64,000 bases of DNA from RYN-230 sp963793825 (GTDB lineage Bacteria; Actinomycetota; Actinomycetes; Streptosporangiales; Streptosporangiaceae). The notes beneath the pieces were generated by a model, which saw only the letters and a list, made by a program, of their open reading frames with translations, was not told the origin of the DNA and made no database searches. The DNA is taken from positions 124,001 to 188,000 of the forward strand of contig CAWCBE010000002.1 of NCBI GenBank assembly GCA_963793825.1, read 5' to 3'. A program made the translations under genes and the position numbers. This document shows positions 41,404-49,973 of the stretch, piece after piece (positions within the stretch are counted from its first letter, which is position 1; the number at the start of each line of letters is the position of its first letter).

Positions 41404-44037
41404 TCAGCAACGTGGCGCGGGCCCGCTATAGGTGGTCTTGCTTGGTTTGGCTAGGTAATAGTCGGACACCCAGTGGCTGTCCTGGAGTTTGTCCCAGACC
41501 GGCGTAGTCCCGATCGCCGATCCTGCGTGCTGGCAAACCACCCAGGCGAGGGCGCCGTACGGCAGTTGGCCTGACACCGGGTACGAGCTGCCCGGCCCGT
41601 TCCGTTCGCGGACGCTGGGGGAGGCGGTCACCTGGTAGGGGTAACCGCAGCGCGGCAGGGGCGCGCTATAGCCAATCTTGGACGGGGTGCTGACATAGAG
41701 GTCGGTGACGTAGGTCCCGTCCGTGAGCTTGTCCCACACGCTGGTGGAGGCGACCGCGGAGCCGGGCGCCTGGCAGACGACCCGCAACGTGGAACCGGGG
41801 GCGTGGATCCTGGCGACCGAGTACGACTTGGATGGGCCGGTGCGTGCGTTGAGCCCGGTGATACTAGTTACCTTGTAGCCATAGGCAACGGTGGCAGCGG
41901 GCGCGTTGACGTTGTCGCTGTCGATGTTGATCGTGGCGCCACCGTAGGTCTCGTTGTGGGGGCCGCGGTATTGCTTGGCGCGCTGGTGAACCGCCCACTT
42001 GCTGCCAGAAACGCCCGCCCATCCCGTCAGCGACGGGTTCCTGTCCCAGTTGGCTGCCCATAGCGCATCCGGGCGGGCAAAGGACGTTGAGGTGTAGGCC
42101 CGCGACAGATCGTGAGCGCCGGAGCTGAGACTCACATAAACCCCGGCCAGGTACCCGAGCCGGTGCAGCTCCTTGGTCCACGCGGACACGAACGTGACAA
42201 CGGCGTTACTGCAGGCCGCATTGGCGGTCGAGTAGTCAGCAATGTAGTCGTAGAAGGCGCTGCCGTTACGCATGCCGAGGGTTTTGGCCTTCGCGGCTGC
42301 GTCGTCGGCCGCAGCCGTGCCCTCGCTCGCCGCCTCGGAAGGCTTAATCTCTTGAGGGGAGGCCTTGACCGCCCGGGCCCGCCTGTTCCTGATCAGGCAC
42401 GGAGGCTGCAACCCCACATAGACGGGGAGCAGCCGCCACTTCTGTGCTGACACAGCCGTGACCCAGCTGGCCGTCAGATGGGTCTGGCGGCATGCGCGAT
42501 TGACCCCACCGATGTACACGCCGATGGCACGGTACGGCGATCGGTTCCATGTCGTGATCGCGTTTAGCGACGGTGCGGCGCAGGTGTCGAACGCCCGCCC
42601 CGAGTACCAGCTCGCGGTCGCCCCGGCCGGGTAGGTGACCGTGGCTGGCACCGGTGACGGACTCCCAGGCAGCAGGACGTCGAGATAATCCTGGTCGATC
42701 TGCATCCTGGTACCGCCGTAGGTCTCCGTGACATTGCCGTTGTATTGACGTATCCGGCGGTGATTGGGCCAGTCGCCAGAGCTGAGCACCGGATCGTCGG
42801 TGCTGGCCTGACCGTTCCACAGTGCATCGAAGATGACGTCAGGCATCGCATATCCGCGGCTCCCGTACTGGTGAGCAAGGTCGGCGATCCCGGATGACGA
42901 GCTGCTGTACACCCCGGAGGAGTACCCCAGCGCATGCAGCGTGGTGGTCCAGGCCGAAAGGAAACTCAGGACGCGGCCCTCCTGGCTGGGCCGATAAGCC
43001 TCCATGTCGTAATAGAGCGGGGTCAGGGGCCCGAAGCCAAGACGCTTGGCCTGTAGTGCCGCATCTGCTGCCGCCATGGCCCCCTGGCGGGCAGATGACG
43101 CGCTCAGTTCACCGAAGGCAGCCTGCGGTCCGACGTACATCGGGATGAAATGCCAGCCCACCGCGGCCTCTTGGCTGAGCCAGGATTGGGTCAGGTTGGG
43201 CTGCGCGCACCCTAGATCCGAGCCGCCGAGGTAGATCCCGACTGCCCCGTAGGGCGACTGGCGCCACCAGGCCTGCATGGTGGCTTCGCTGGCCGCAGCG
43301 CAGGTGTCGAAGCCGCGCCCGTGGTAGTTCGTGACGCTGGCGGGTAGCGCTGGCACCGTTGCCGCCGGCCGGACTTCAGCCGGGTCATGCCCAGCCCTTG
43401 AGGTCCGCACGTGTACCGCTCGCCGGGCGGGGTCGGCGGCTGCCCCGCCGGTCGCCATGGCCACCGGAAGCGGTAGTCCCGCACTCGCCAGGATCCGGTC
43501 GATCTCGGCCGGGTGGGTATCGAAGGTGGCCGTGATGCGGACCCGCCCGTCGATGACGGTGATCCGCCTGGTCACTTCGTTCTTGACGGCGACAGGTGTG
43601 GCATGGCGGGAGACAGGCTGGATGAGCATGGCCTCGGTGGTTCCGATAACCAGGCTGGGACACGCCTGATCACCCGGGGGAGCGCCAACGTAGACCACGT
43701 GGCGGTCGAAACGAACGCAGGTCCTCCGGTGATGAGCGAGGTTGATCACTCGCCAGCCGCGGGGCACCTCGAACGAGTGCCCGAGATACGTCACCCACCG
43801 GTGCCCAGGACGTGTGACCGCCGCGGCGGCCACCCCGGAGGCAACTGTTGGCAGCAGCCCAATGGCCATAACCACTGAGACGGCGAGCCTGGCTCTCGGG
43901 AGGCCGTGCCGCGCGGCGGCGGGCCCGGCCGGGCGTCGGGCGGCCGGGCCCGCCGCCTGCCGCGCCGGGTCGCTGCCGCGGATCGAAAGCACGTTTACTT
44001 CCCGGCATCCGGGCTGGGTGGCTTCGTCGCCGGCCAA
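41404..44037 (-). CDS. Secreted protein with two DUF1906 (Rv2525c-like) domains and two SH3-like domains
   Basis: 877 residues from TTG 44037; GTG 43992 is an equally good start. A hydrophobic export segment ARLAVSVVMAIGLLPTVASG precedes an Ala cluster. An N-terminal domain of about 120 residues has one cysteine pair (RTCVRFD, DQACPSL). DUF1906 domain 1 (about 240-455) begins GRGFDTCAAASEATMQAWWR and keeps LYYDMEAY acidic residues. DUF1906 domain 2 (about 470-735) begins GRAFDTCAAPSLNAITTW but reads FYDYIADYS at the matching place, so the glutamate is lost. Two bacterial SH3-like repeats end the protein, each with NARTGPSKSYSV- or RERNGPGSSYPV-type starts and a WDKL segment. Likely cell-wall glycan binding or cleavage outside the cell; activity unproven. 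Confidence 0.85.
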   Translation of the reverse strand: MAGDEATQPGCREVNVLSIRGSDPARQAAGPAARRPAGPAAARHGLPRARLAVSVVMAIGLLPTVASGVAAAAVTRPGHRWVTYLGHSFEVPRGWRVINLAHHRRTCVRFDRHVVYVGAPPGDQACPSLVIGTTEAMLIQPVSRHATPVAVKNEVTRRITVIDGRVRITATFDTHPAEIDRILASAGLPLPVAMATGGAAADPARRAVHVRTSRAGHDPAEVRPAATVPALPASVTNYHGRGFDTCAAASEATMQAWWRQSPYGAVGIYLGGSDLGCAQPNLTQSWLSQEAAVGWHFIPMYVGPQAAFGELSASSARQGAMAAADAALQAKRLGFGPLTPLYYDMEAYRPSQEGRVLSFLSAWTTTLHALGYSSGVYSSSSSGIADLAHQYGSRGYAMPDVIFDALWNGQASTDDPVLSSGDWPNHRRIRQYNGNVTETYGGTRMQIDQDYLDVLLPGSPSPVPATVTYPAGATASWYSGRAFDTCAAPSLNAITTWNRSPYRAIGVYIGGVNRACRQTHLTASWVTAVSAQKWRLLPVYVGLQPPCLIRNRRARAVKASPQEIKPSEAASEGTAAADDAAAKAKTLGMRNGSAFYDYIADYSTANAACSNAVVTFVSAWTKELHRLGYLAGVYVSLSSGAHDLSRAYTSTSFARPDALWAANWDRNPSLTGWAGVSGSKWAVHQRAKQYRGPHNETYGGATINIDSDNVNAPAATVAYGYKVTSITGLNARTGPSKSYSVARIHAPGSTLRVVCQAPGSAVASTSVWDKLTDGTYVTDLYVSTPSKIGYSAPLPRCGYPYQVTASPSVRERNGPGSSYPVSGQLPYGALAWVVCQHAGSAIGTTPVWDKLQDSHWVSDYYLAKPSKTTYSGPAPRC

Positions 44038-44455
44038 TCAGATCCCTGGCTCTTACTTGGGCAGGGCGCACAGAACCAGATCGGCGCGATCCGGAATGCG
44101 CTGCCCGAGCGGGCGTGGTCAATTACTGATGTGGCTGTCGCGATCACGAGGGTGAGCGTAGCTGTCCTGATATGCCCGACACGTCGCGACACGCGGAGGG
44201 CTTTCGGGCTCTTGAGGCTCGGCCCAAATGTCAGCTCAACCGTGCTCTCAGCTGGCCGTGGACGCCGGGCGAGTCGGCTTGCCGGGCTGAATTGACAGGC
44301 TTGCCGGATGAATCTGAATACATCCCGCCGTTCGGTTACTGGCAGTACTCAGATCGGTGCTCTCAGCAATCCCGGGCTAATTGCCCAGCGATTATGGCCC
44401 AGAGAAGCCTTCGTCGGCCTGCCCGTGACATGACGGCGCTCTATAGGCTGGGCTG
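44038..44455. other. Divergent control region between the DUF1906 and DUF2721 genes
   Basis: 418 bp without a supported gene. TTGACA at 44292-44297 with TGAATA 17 nt later could be one + strand promoter; TAGGCT at 44444 could be a second, leaderless one. Confidence 0.4.
44444..44449 (+). promoter_or_regulatory. -10 box TAGGCT before the DUF2721 start
   Basis: TATAGGCT ends 6 nt before GTG 44456 and no ribosome site is present, the leaderless arrangement. No good -35. Confidence 0.35.
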
Positions 44456-44956
44456 GTGAACCCGACCGCGATCACGGCAATCCAGGCCATGGTGGCGCCG
44501 GTAGTGCTCATCACAACGGCCGCGATCCTGTCGGGTGGCCTGCTCACAATGTACGGCTCGGTCAATGACCGCATGCGGGCCATGAACCGCGAGCGCCTGG
44601 AAATCTTCACCGGCGCGGCTGGGACGCTGCGGCCGGCCGCCGATGTGCCAGCCAGTGGGCAGGAGCGGCTGACCCAGATCGACACCCAGCTGCCCATGCT
44701 CCTTCGCCGCCACCGTTTGCCTCACGACGCCGTGCTTCTCATGTATGCCGGGGTGGCCGTGCTTGTCCTGAGCGTGATAGCCATCGCGATCGCCGTGACG
44801 AACCGGTCCGGGGCGGTTGGAACCGCGGCTCTCGTTCTGGTTCTGGCCGGTACCGTGACGCTTTTAGGCGGGCTCCTGTTTGCCGCCCGGTCGATCATGA
44901 TCTCTGCGGATGCGATCGACTACGAGGTGAGCCGCGCCCTGTCCGTCGGGTCCTGA
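44456..44956 (+). CDS. DUF2721 membrane protein
   Basis: 166 residues from GTG 44456. Helix 1 is AMVAPVVLITTAAILSGGLL; then the family segment YGSVNDRMRAMNRERLEI, a loop, LPMLLRRHRLPHDAVLLMYA, and two more helices ending in VTLLGGLLFAARSIMISADA. This is the DUF2721 layout of three membrane helices with a conserved Asn-Asp-Arg-hydrophobic motif after the first. Function of the family is unknown. It is transcribed towards glgA with a 54-bp gap, possibly in the same unit. Confidence 0.82.
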   Translation: MNPTAITAIQAMVAPVVLITTAAILSGGLLTMYGSVNDRMRAMNRERLEIFTGAAGTLRPAADVPASGQERLTQIDTQLPMLLRRHRLPHDAVLLMYAGVAVLVLSVIAIAIAVTNRSGAVGTAALVLVLAGTVTLLGGLLFAARSIMISADAIDYEVSRALSVGS

Positions 44957-45010
44957 GCCAGTCGGCTGCCGCCCACCAGGCCGACATCAGAGTCCATCGG
45001 CCCTTCCGGC

Positions 45011-46603
45011 GTGCGGGCGCGCCGTCCTAAAGTCCGCCTTGAAGGCACGGGCCTGGGAAGTCGGGCGGCTACAGCGGGCGCTGGTGGCGGGTCGCGGAAT
45101 TCAGCGGGCGACGCGCAGTGGGGCGGGGCAGTATATGTCGTGATGGTGACACCCGAATGCGCGCCGGCGGCGAAGGCCGGCGGGCTCGGCGATATGGTCC
45201 CCGGTCTCAGCCGGGAACTGGAGCTCCGGGGGAACGCCGTCGAGATTATCCTGCCGAAGTATGCCAGCATGCGGTACTCCGATATCTGGGGTCTGCAGCC
45301 CAGCTACCGCGACTTGCAGGTGCCGTGGTATGGGGGAGTGGTCCGCTGCACAGTGTGGTTCGGCTACGCAAACGGGCGGAAATGCTTTTTCATTGAGCCG
45401 CACTCGGAAGCCAACTTCTTCGGCCGGGACCGCCTGTACGGGTACGGAGACGACGCAGAACGGTTCGCGTTCTTTTCCAAGGCGGCTCTCGAGTTCATGT
45501 TCCGGGCTAATAAGCGCCCGGATATCATTCACTGCCACGACTGGCAGGCCGGCCTTATCCCGGTCCTGCTGTATGAGCAGTACGGCGACGTAATGCCGGA
45601 CCAGCGAGTCTGCTTTACCATACACAACTTCCGCCATCAGGGGACCAGTGACGATCGCGTGCTGTGGGCTACTCGGCTCGGCCGGCCCGACTACTTCCTT
45701 GACGCCGACCGGCTGGGTGATGACTTCCGTTACCGGGGCCTGAATCCGATGAAAGGCGGGGTGGTGTATTCAAATTTTGTTACCACCGTATCCCCCAGCC
45801 ACGCCGAAGAGGCGCTGTACGGTGACGGCGCGTCCGGGCTCGGCCGCACCGTCAAGGAGCGCCAGGAGAGGTTCCGCGGCGTTCTCAATGGCGTCGACTA
45901 TGACGTATGGAATCCCGAGACCGACCCGGAGCTGCCGGCCCGTTATTCCGCGTGCAGCATTGATCGCAAGCACGAGAACACGCAGGCGCTCCGGGACCGC
46001 TTCTGGCTGCGAAAGGCCCGGGGCCCGGTCGTCGGGTATGTAGGCAGGCTGGATGACCAGAAAGGCATGCACCTGGTCGACCACGCCCTTTTCTACACCC
46101 TGGACCGGGGCGGCCAGTTCGTCCTCATAGGCGACGCCCACTACGATGACAGCATCAATAATCATTTCTGGCACCTCAAGGACTACCTCAGCGGAAACCA
46201 CGATTGCCACCTGGAGATCGGTTACCGTGAGGAGCTGGCTCATCTTGTCTACGCGGGCGCGGACCTCCTGGTCGTGCCCAGCATGTTCGAGCCATGCGGG
46301 CTGGCCCCCCTGATCGGGATGCGGTACGGGACGGTTCCAGTGGTGCGGGCGACCGGCGGCATGATCGACACCGTGTTTGACCGGGACAACTCGAGACGCC
46401 TCCCGGAAGAACGCAACGGGTACGTCTTCCACCACACGGATCACCAGGCCATCGAGTCTGCGCTCGGCCGCGCGCTGCGGCTGTGGTCCGCCCGGCCGCT
46501 CGAATTCCGGGAGCTCGCCGCCAACTGCATGCGCGCCGATTACTCATGGGCCCGGCCCGGGCAGGAATACCTGGAGATATACGAGTTCATCCGGCATAAA
46601 TGA
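45011..46603 (+). CDS. glgA: Glycogen/starch synthase (GT5)
   Basis: The GT5 fold is unmistakable: MVTPECAPAAKAGGLGDMVP with the ADP-glucose KAGGLGD loop, DIIHCHDWQAGLIPVLLYEQ, then VVGYVGRLDDQKGMHLVDHA and VPSMFEPCGLAPLIGMRYGT with the catalytic Glu. It adds glucose from a nucleotide sugar to the end of an alpha-1,4-glucan. The family normally begins 2-4 residues before the MVTPECAP motif; the frame offers GTG 45011 (44 extra, low-quality residues) or ATG 45143, so the N-terminus is uncertain. An amylosucrase and a GH65 enzyme elsewhere in the window also act on alpha-glucosides. Confidence 0.9.
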   Translation: MRARRPKVRLEGTGLGSRAATAGAGGGSRNSAGDAQWGGAVYVVMVTPECAPAAKAGGLGDMVPGLSRELELRGNAVEIILPKYASMRYSDIWGLQPSYRDLQVPWYGGVVRCTVWFGYANGRKCFFIEPHSEANFFGRDRLYGYGDDAERFAFFSKAALEFMFRANKRPDIIHCHDWQAGLIPVLLYEQYGDVMPDQRVCFTIHNFRHQGTSDDRVLWATRLGRPDYFLDADRLGDDFRYRGLNPMKGGVVYSNFVTTVSPSHAEEALYGDGASGLGRTVKERQERFRGVLNGVDYDVWNPETDPELPARYSACSIDRKHENTQALRDRFWLRKARGPVVGYVGRLDDQKGMHLVDHALFYTLDRGGQFVLIGDAHYDDSINNHFWHLKDYLSGNHDCHLEIGYREELAHLVYAGADLLVVPSMFEPCGLAPLIGMRYGTVPVVRATGGMIDTVFDRDNSRRLPEERNGYVFHHTDHQAIESALGRALRLWSARPLEFRELAANCMRADYSWARPGQEYLEIYEFIRHK

Positions 46604-46733
46604 GACGACGGCAGTGAGCCGGGCGGAGCCGGGGCGGATCGTGGCCATCGCCTTCTCGTCCGGCCGCCCATGATCCAGACAGGCCCAGGCGCCCGCGACG
46701 GGGATGCGGTGGGCGTCGCTGGCCCGACGGGTC

Positions 46734-47510
46734 TTATGCCGGTGCCCGGCTCTGGTGCGGAGCAGGGTCGCTGGCCGCCGGGGGCGTCGTGGTGGGCGGG
46801 AGCAGGCCGGTCAGGATGCGGGTCATCGCCCGGCGGAAGAGGGGTTCCTGCTGGGCCGGGCCGCCGCCGGGCTGGCCGGCCAGTGCGGCCGCCAGGTGCG
46901 GGTGCTGGCCGTCTGCGGCGATCTGCGCCAGGTACCCGCCCAGGGACTCCTGCCACTGGGCGGTGTCCTGCCCGGCCCGCTGCTGGGTGATCTCCGCCTG
47001 TGCGAACAGCCGCACGGCCCCCGAGAACAGGCCGATCGTTTCGAGCTTGGCCTGTGCGGACATGGGTGTTCCGGCCAGCGCGGCCAGCGTGTGCTCGATG
47101 AAGGCGACCGCGTGCGGGCCGGGAAGGTGGCCGGTGGCCGGGATGTCGAGCAGCCACGGGTGCCGGCCGAAGATGGCCCGGCCCTGCTGGGCCAGCCCGA
47201 GCAGGTCGGCAACTGGGTCCCCGGACAGGGCCCCGGAGTACCGGAACTCGCCGTTGACCTGATCGGCCATGAGTTCCACCAGTTCCTCCCGGGTGGCCAG
47301 GTACCGGTAGAGCGAGGCGGGGGCGGTCCCGATGGCCGCCGCCACCGAGCGCATGGTCACCGCGGCGAGGCCGCGGGCGTCGGCCAGCGTCACGCCCGCC
47401 GCGGCGATCTCCGCGCGGCTGTGCTCCGGGGCCGGCCCGCGGGCCGCCCGTTCCGGGCGGGTCCAGATGCTCGCGGTGCGGCGGGGAGCCCGCGGCTGCT
47501 GCTCGTTCAT
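46734..47510 (-). CDS. TetR/AcrR-family regulator
   Basis: 258 residues. The N-terminal helix-turn-helix reads AAAGVTLADARGLAAVTMRS then VAAAIGTAPASLYRYLATRE, the TetR DNA-binding pattern. The C-terminal part (ELVELMADQVNGEFRYSG and following) is of the TetR_C1 ligand-binding type, with a Pro-rich tail. ATG 47510 has no ribosome site but a TACAGT -10 box 7 nt upstream, so the mRNA is probably leaderless. It diverges from an alpha/beta hydrolase gene with 88 bp between the starts, the usual regulator-target layout. Confidence 0.9.
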   Translation of the reverse strand: MNEQQPRAPRRTASIWTRPERAARGPAPEHSRAEIAAAGVTLADARGLAAVTMRSVAAAIGTAPASLYRYLATREELVELMADQVNGEFRYSGALSGDPVADLLGLAQQGRAIFGRHPWLLDIPATGHLPGPHAVAFIEHTLAALAGTPMSAQAKLETIGLFSGAVRLFAQAEITQQRAGQDTAQWQESLGGYLAQIAADGQHPHLAAALAGQPGGGPAQQEPLFRRAMTRILTGLLPPTTTPPAASDPAPHQSRAPA

Positions 47511-47516
47511 TGCGAA

Positions 47517-47530
47517 CACTGTACTCAGTG
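47517..47530. promoter_or_regulatory. Palindrome overlapping the tetR -10 box
   Basis: CACTG-TACT-CAGTG, perfect 5-bp arms. It covers TACAGT (minus strand, 47518-47523), the -10 box of the tetR gene. A natural site for autorepression; also within 70 bp of the hydrolase start. Confidence 0.45.
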
Positions 47531-47598
47531 GGCTAGGCTGGGTGATATAGCGAACGTTGATCGCAATTAAAGTCCCGGTAGCCGAGCCAGGAGCAGAA

Positions 47599-48531
47599 AT
47601 GACCGGAGCAACCGCCGCTGGCCGCTGGGCCACCACATGGACGCCGACGCGGTACGCGCGAAACGGCACGGTGGAGATCGCCTACGACAGGCTGGCCGGC
47701 TCGGAGGGTGAGCCGCTGCTGCTCGTCATGGGCCTGGCCGTGTCCCGGTTCTGGTGGCCGGCCGGGCTGGGCCAGGCGTTCGCTGACCAGGGGTTCGCGG
47801 TAGCCCGGTACGACCAGCGGGATGCGGGCCAGTCAACCCGGATGCCCGACACCGGGGGCAGTAACCCGTTCGCCGCGCTGGCCCGCAAACGGGGCCCCTA
47901 CTCCGCCGAGGACATGACCGACGATGCCATCGCCGTGCTGGACGCGCTCGGCTGGGACCGGGCGCACATTTTCGGCGCCTCGCTCGGCGGGATCATCGCC
48001 CAGCGCATCGCGCTGCGCCACCCCGATCGGGTGCTCAGCGTCACGTCGGCCATGGGCATGCCCAGCGACGCGGTCGGGATCAAAGGGGGACGGTATGTGC
48101 GCTTCGGCCTGCTGGCCAAGCTCGCCCGGGCCAAGTTCCCGGAGGGCCGCGAGGGCGACATCGCGCTGTCCCTCATGCTCGCCCGCGAACTCGCCTCGCC
48201 GGCCTACCCGTTCGATGAAGATGCCGCCCGGGAATGGATCGAGCGCGAGGTCGATTCCGGTCCCCGGGACACGAAGGCGCAAAGCCGCCAGGTCGGCGCC
48301 CCATGGCACGGCCCCAAGCTGCGTGAGCTGCACAAGCCCGTCCTGGTCCTGCACGGCGACCGGGATCCCATCCTGCGGGTCGGTGCCGCCCGGGCCACCG
48401 CCCGGGCCATCGACGGCGCCCGCCTGGTGATCCTGCCGGGCGTCGGGCATGACCTTCCCGCACCCCTGTGGCCCGCCATCGCCCAGGAGGTCCGCCGGGT
48501 CGCCGACCGCGCACGTACCGCCGCGGGGTGA
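47599..48531 (+). CDS. Alpha/beta-fold hydrolase
   Basis: 310 residues; AGGAG at 47589-47593 fixes ATG 47599. Motifs: oxyanion/strand region LLLVMGLAVSRFWWPAGL, ARYDQRDAGQSTR, nucleophile elbow IFGASLGGIIAQRIALRHP, acid loop LHGDRDPILRVG and histidine LPGVGHDLPAPLW. This is a standard Ser-Asp-His hydrolase of the aclacinomycin methylesterase/proline iminopeptidase-like group. Divergent from the TetR gene, so probably repressed by it and induced by its own substrate class. Substrate unknown. Confidence 0.88.
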   Translation: MTGATAAGRWATTWTPTRYARNGTVEIAYDRLAGSEGEPLLLVMGLAVSRFWWPAGLGQAFADQGFAVARYDQRDAGQSTRMPDTGGSNPFAALARKRGPYSAEDMTDDAIAVLDALGWDRAHIFGASLGGIIAQRIALRHPDRVLSVTSAMGMPSDAVGIKGGRYVRFGLLAKLARAKFPEGREGDIALSLMLARELASPAYPFDEDAAREWIEREVDSGPRDTKAQSRQVGAPWHGPKLRELHKPVLVLHGDRDPILRVGAARATARAIDGARLVILPGVGHDLPAPLWPAIAQEVRRVADRARTAAG

Positions 48532-48631
48532 GCGGCCCGGGTGAGGCCCCCGTCCCGCCGCCCCGCGGCAGCGGCTCAGCGGCAGCTGCGCCACGTCCTG
48601 CGGGCCGGCTGGTCCCAGCGGCAACGGCTCC

Positions 48632-49381
48632 TCACTGAGCGGTCAGCGCCGGGTTGAGCCGTACCAGCCGCGCCGTGCTCGTCTCGTCGAGTTCGGCCAC
48701 CGTCTCTCGTGACTTCACGAAATCCGAGAATGTGCGGTAGCCGAGAGCCCGCTCGCTGAAGGACGGGTCCATGCGCCTCATCTGGCTCTTCACCGCGGAG
48801 CTGTGCAGCCAGTCCGCGTCATCCTTTTCCTGGCCGAGCCGCAGCGCCCGTTCCAGCAGCCTGGTCGCCACCTTTTGCGGGTCCTCGGGCTCGGGCTCAG
48901 CCTCCTCGGTCACCGCGGCCGCTGGCCGCCTGGCCCGCCGGGAGGTCCGCGCGGGTGGCGCGCTGCCGGGCTCCTCCTGGTCGGGCTGCGCGCCGTCCGC
49001 CGCTGCGGCGGGCAGCGGGGTGGCGCCGGCGGGGGTAATCCCCGGAAGCGCGTCGTAGGTCACCAGCTCGTCGCACGCCGCGGCCAGCGCCCGGCTGGTC
49101 GATCCGGCCACCCCGACGCCGACGACGTAACGGCCCAGGCGCCGGCACCGCTGGGCCAGGGCGATGTAATCCGAGTCCCCGGCCACGATCACCACGTGGG
49201 TCAGGTCCGGCAGGCGGAACATGTCCTCCACCGCGTCCACGGCCAGCCTGATGTCGGCTCCGTTCTTGGCGTAGGCGGCGGTGGGGAAGAGCTGCACCAG
49301 GTCCACGGCGCGGCTGACGAGCTGCCCGCGGTATTCGGCGTTCACCGGGGCGGACCAGTCCGCATAGGCGCGGGTCAGCAC
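48632..49381 (-). CDS. NYN-domain (LabA/PIN-like) protein, 3' fragment of a frameshifted gene
   Basis: Main part of a NYN RNase-like protein: TRAYADWSAPVNAEYRGQLV, KNGADIRLAVDAVEDMF and HVVIVAGDSDYIALAQRCRR with catalytic aspartates. The frame remains family-like upstream of the first start codon (ATVDVGAIIDFASSFGTLVL), so the true N-terminus is in the next entry. An acidic Pro-rich linker leads to a C-terminal OST-HTH/LOTUS-like domain (ATRLLERALRLGQEKDDADW, then MDPSFSERALGYRTFSDFVK). Such proteins are thought to act on RNA, from the fold. Confidence 0.85.
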   Translation of the reverse strand: MLTRAYADWSAPVNAEYRGQLVSRAVDLVQLFPTAAYAKNGADIRLAVDAVEDMFRLPDLTHVVIVAGDSDYIALAQRCRRLGRYVVGVGVAGSTSRALAAACDELVTYDALPGITPAGATPLPAAAADGAQPDQEEPGSAPPARTSRRARRPAAAVTEEAEPEPEDPQKVATRLLERALRLGQEKDDADWLHSSAVKSQMRRMDPSFSERALGYRTFSDFVKSRETVAELDETSTARLVRLNPALTAQ

Positions 49382-49605
49382 GAGGGTGCCGAACGAGGAG
49401 GCGAAGTCGATGATCGCGCCGACGTCGACGGTGGCGCGCCGGAGCTTCTCCGCGAAGTCGGGATCGGCCGGCCGCCGGCGCTGCTCGGCCCGCGTGCCTT
49501 GTCCCGCTGGAACTGGCCCCGGCCGTGCACCTGGTCATAGCGTGAGATCACGATGTTGTCGAAGTCGATGTAGACGGCGACACGGGGCACGCCAGGGTCG
49601 TTCAT
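49375..49605 (-). CDS. NYN-domain protein, 5' fragment of a frameshifted gene
   Basis: ATG 49605 starts MNDPGVPRVAVYIDFDNIVI, the first beta strand and catalytic Asp-Phe-Asp-Asn of NYN domains, and stays family-like to about QFQRDKAR. From there (about 49490-49502) it reads SPPST-rich noise to a stop at 49375, while the correct continuation (RAEQRRRPADPDFAEKLRRA) is in the frame of the neighbouring entry. Adding one base in the GCACGCGGG run restores one protein of about 325 residues. Confidence 0.78.
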   Translation of the reverse strand: MNDPGVPRVAVYIDFDNIVISRYDQVHGRGQFQRDKARGPSSAGGRPIPTSRRSSGAPPSTSARSSTSPPRSAPSC

Positions 49606-49973
49606 CGCTGCTCTTCTCGTCGGGACGCCCTCGTGAGGCCAGCCTGCCCGGACACTCCAGGGTGACCTGGCTCAACATTAAGGCGCACGGGGCCGCCGGG
49701 CCGCACGGAGATCATTATTTGACGCGCCCGGGCGAGCCCGCACTGACGATCCTCCCGGGCCGGCCCGGCCGTGACCAGCGGTCCGGGGTGACCGGCCCGG
49801 CCCGGCGGGTCACTCCGGGCGGGTGATGCGCGGCGGCGCGGCCGGTTGCCAGCATGATCGGGCGGGCCGCCGTGCCCAGGCGCGGATGCCGCGTGCCGAG
49901 CGTTGCGGCCGGCTTCACCCGGACGGCGTGTCCGGGCGGGGCCAGCCAATCCCCGCGCCTAAAGGAGTGCCAG
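49606..49973. other. Divergent region before the arylsulfatase gene
   Basis: 368 bp. No supported gene. The sequence is rich in GGCCCGGCC-type short repeats. AAAGGAG at 49961-49967 is the ribosome site of the next gene. A promoter was not recognised with confidence. Confidence 0.4.
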
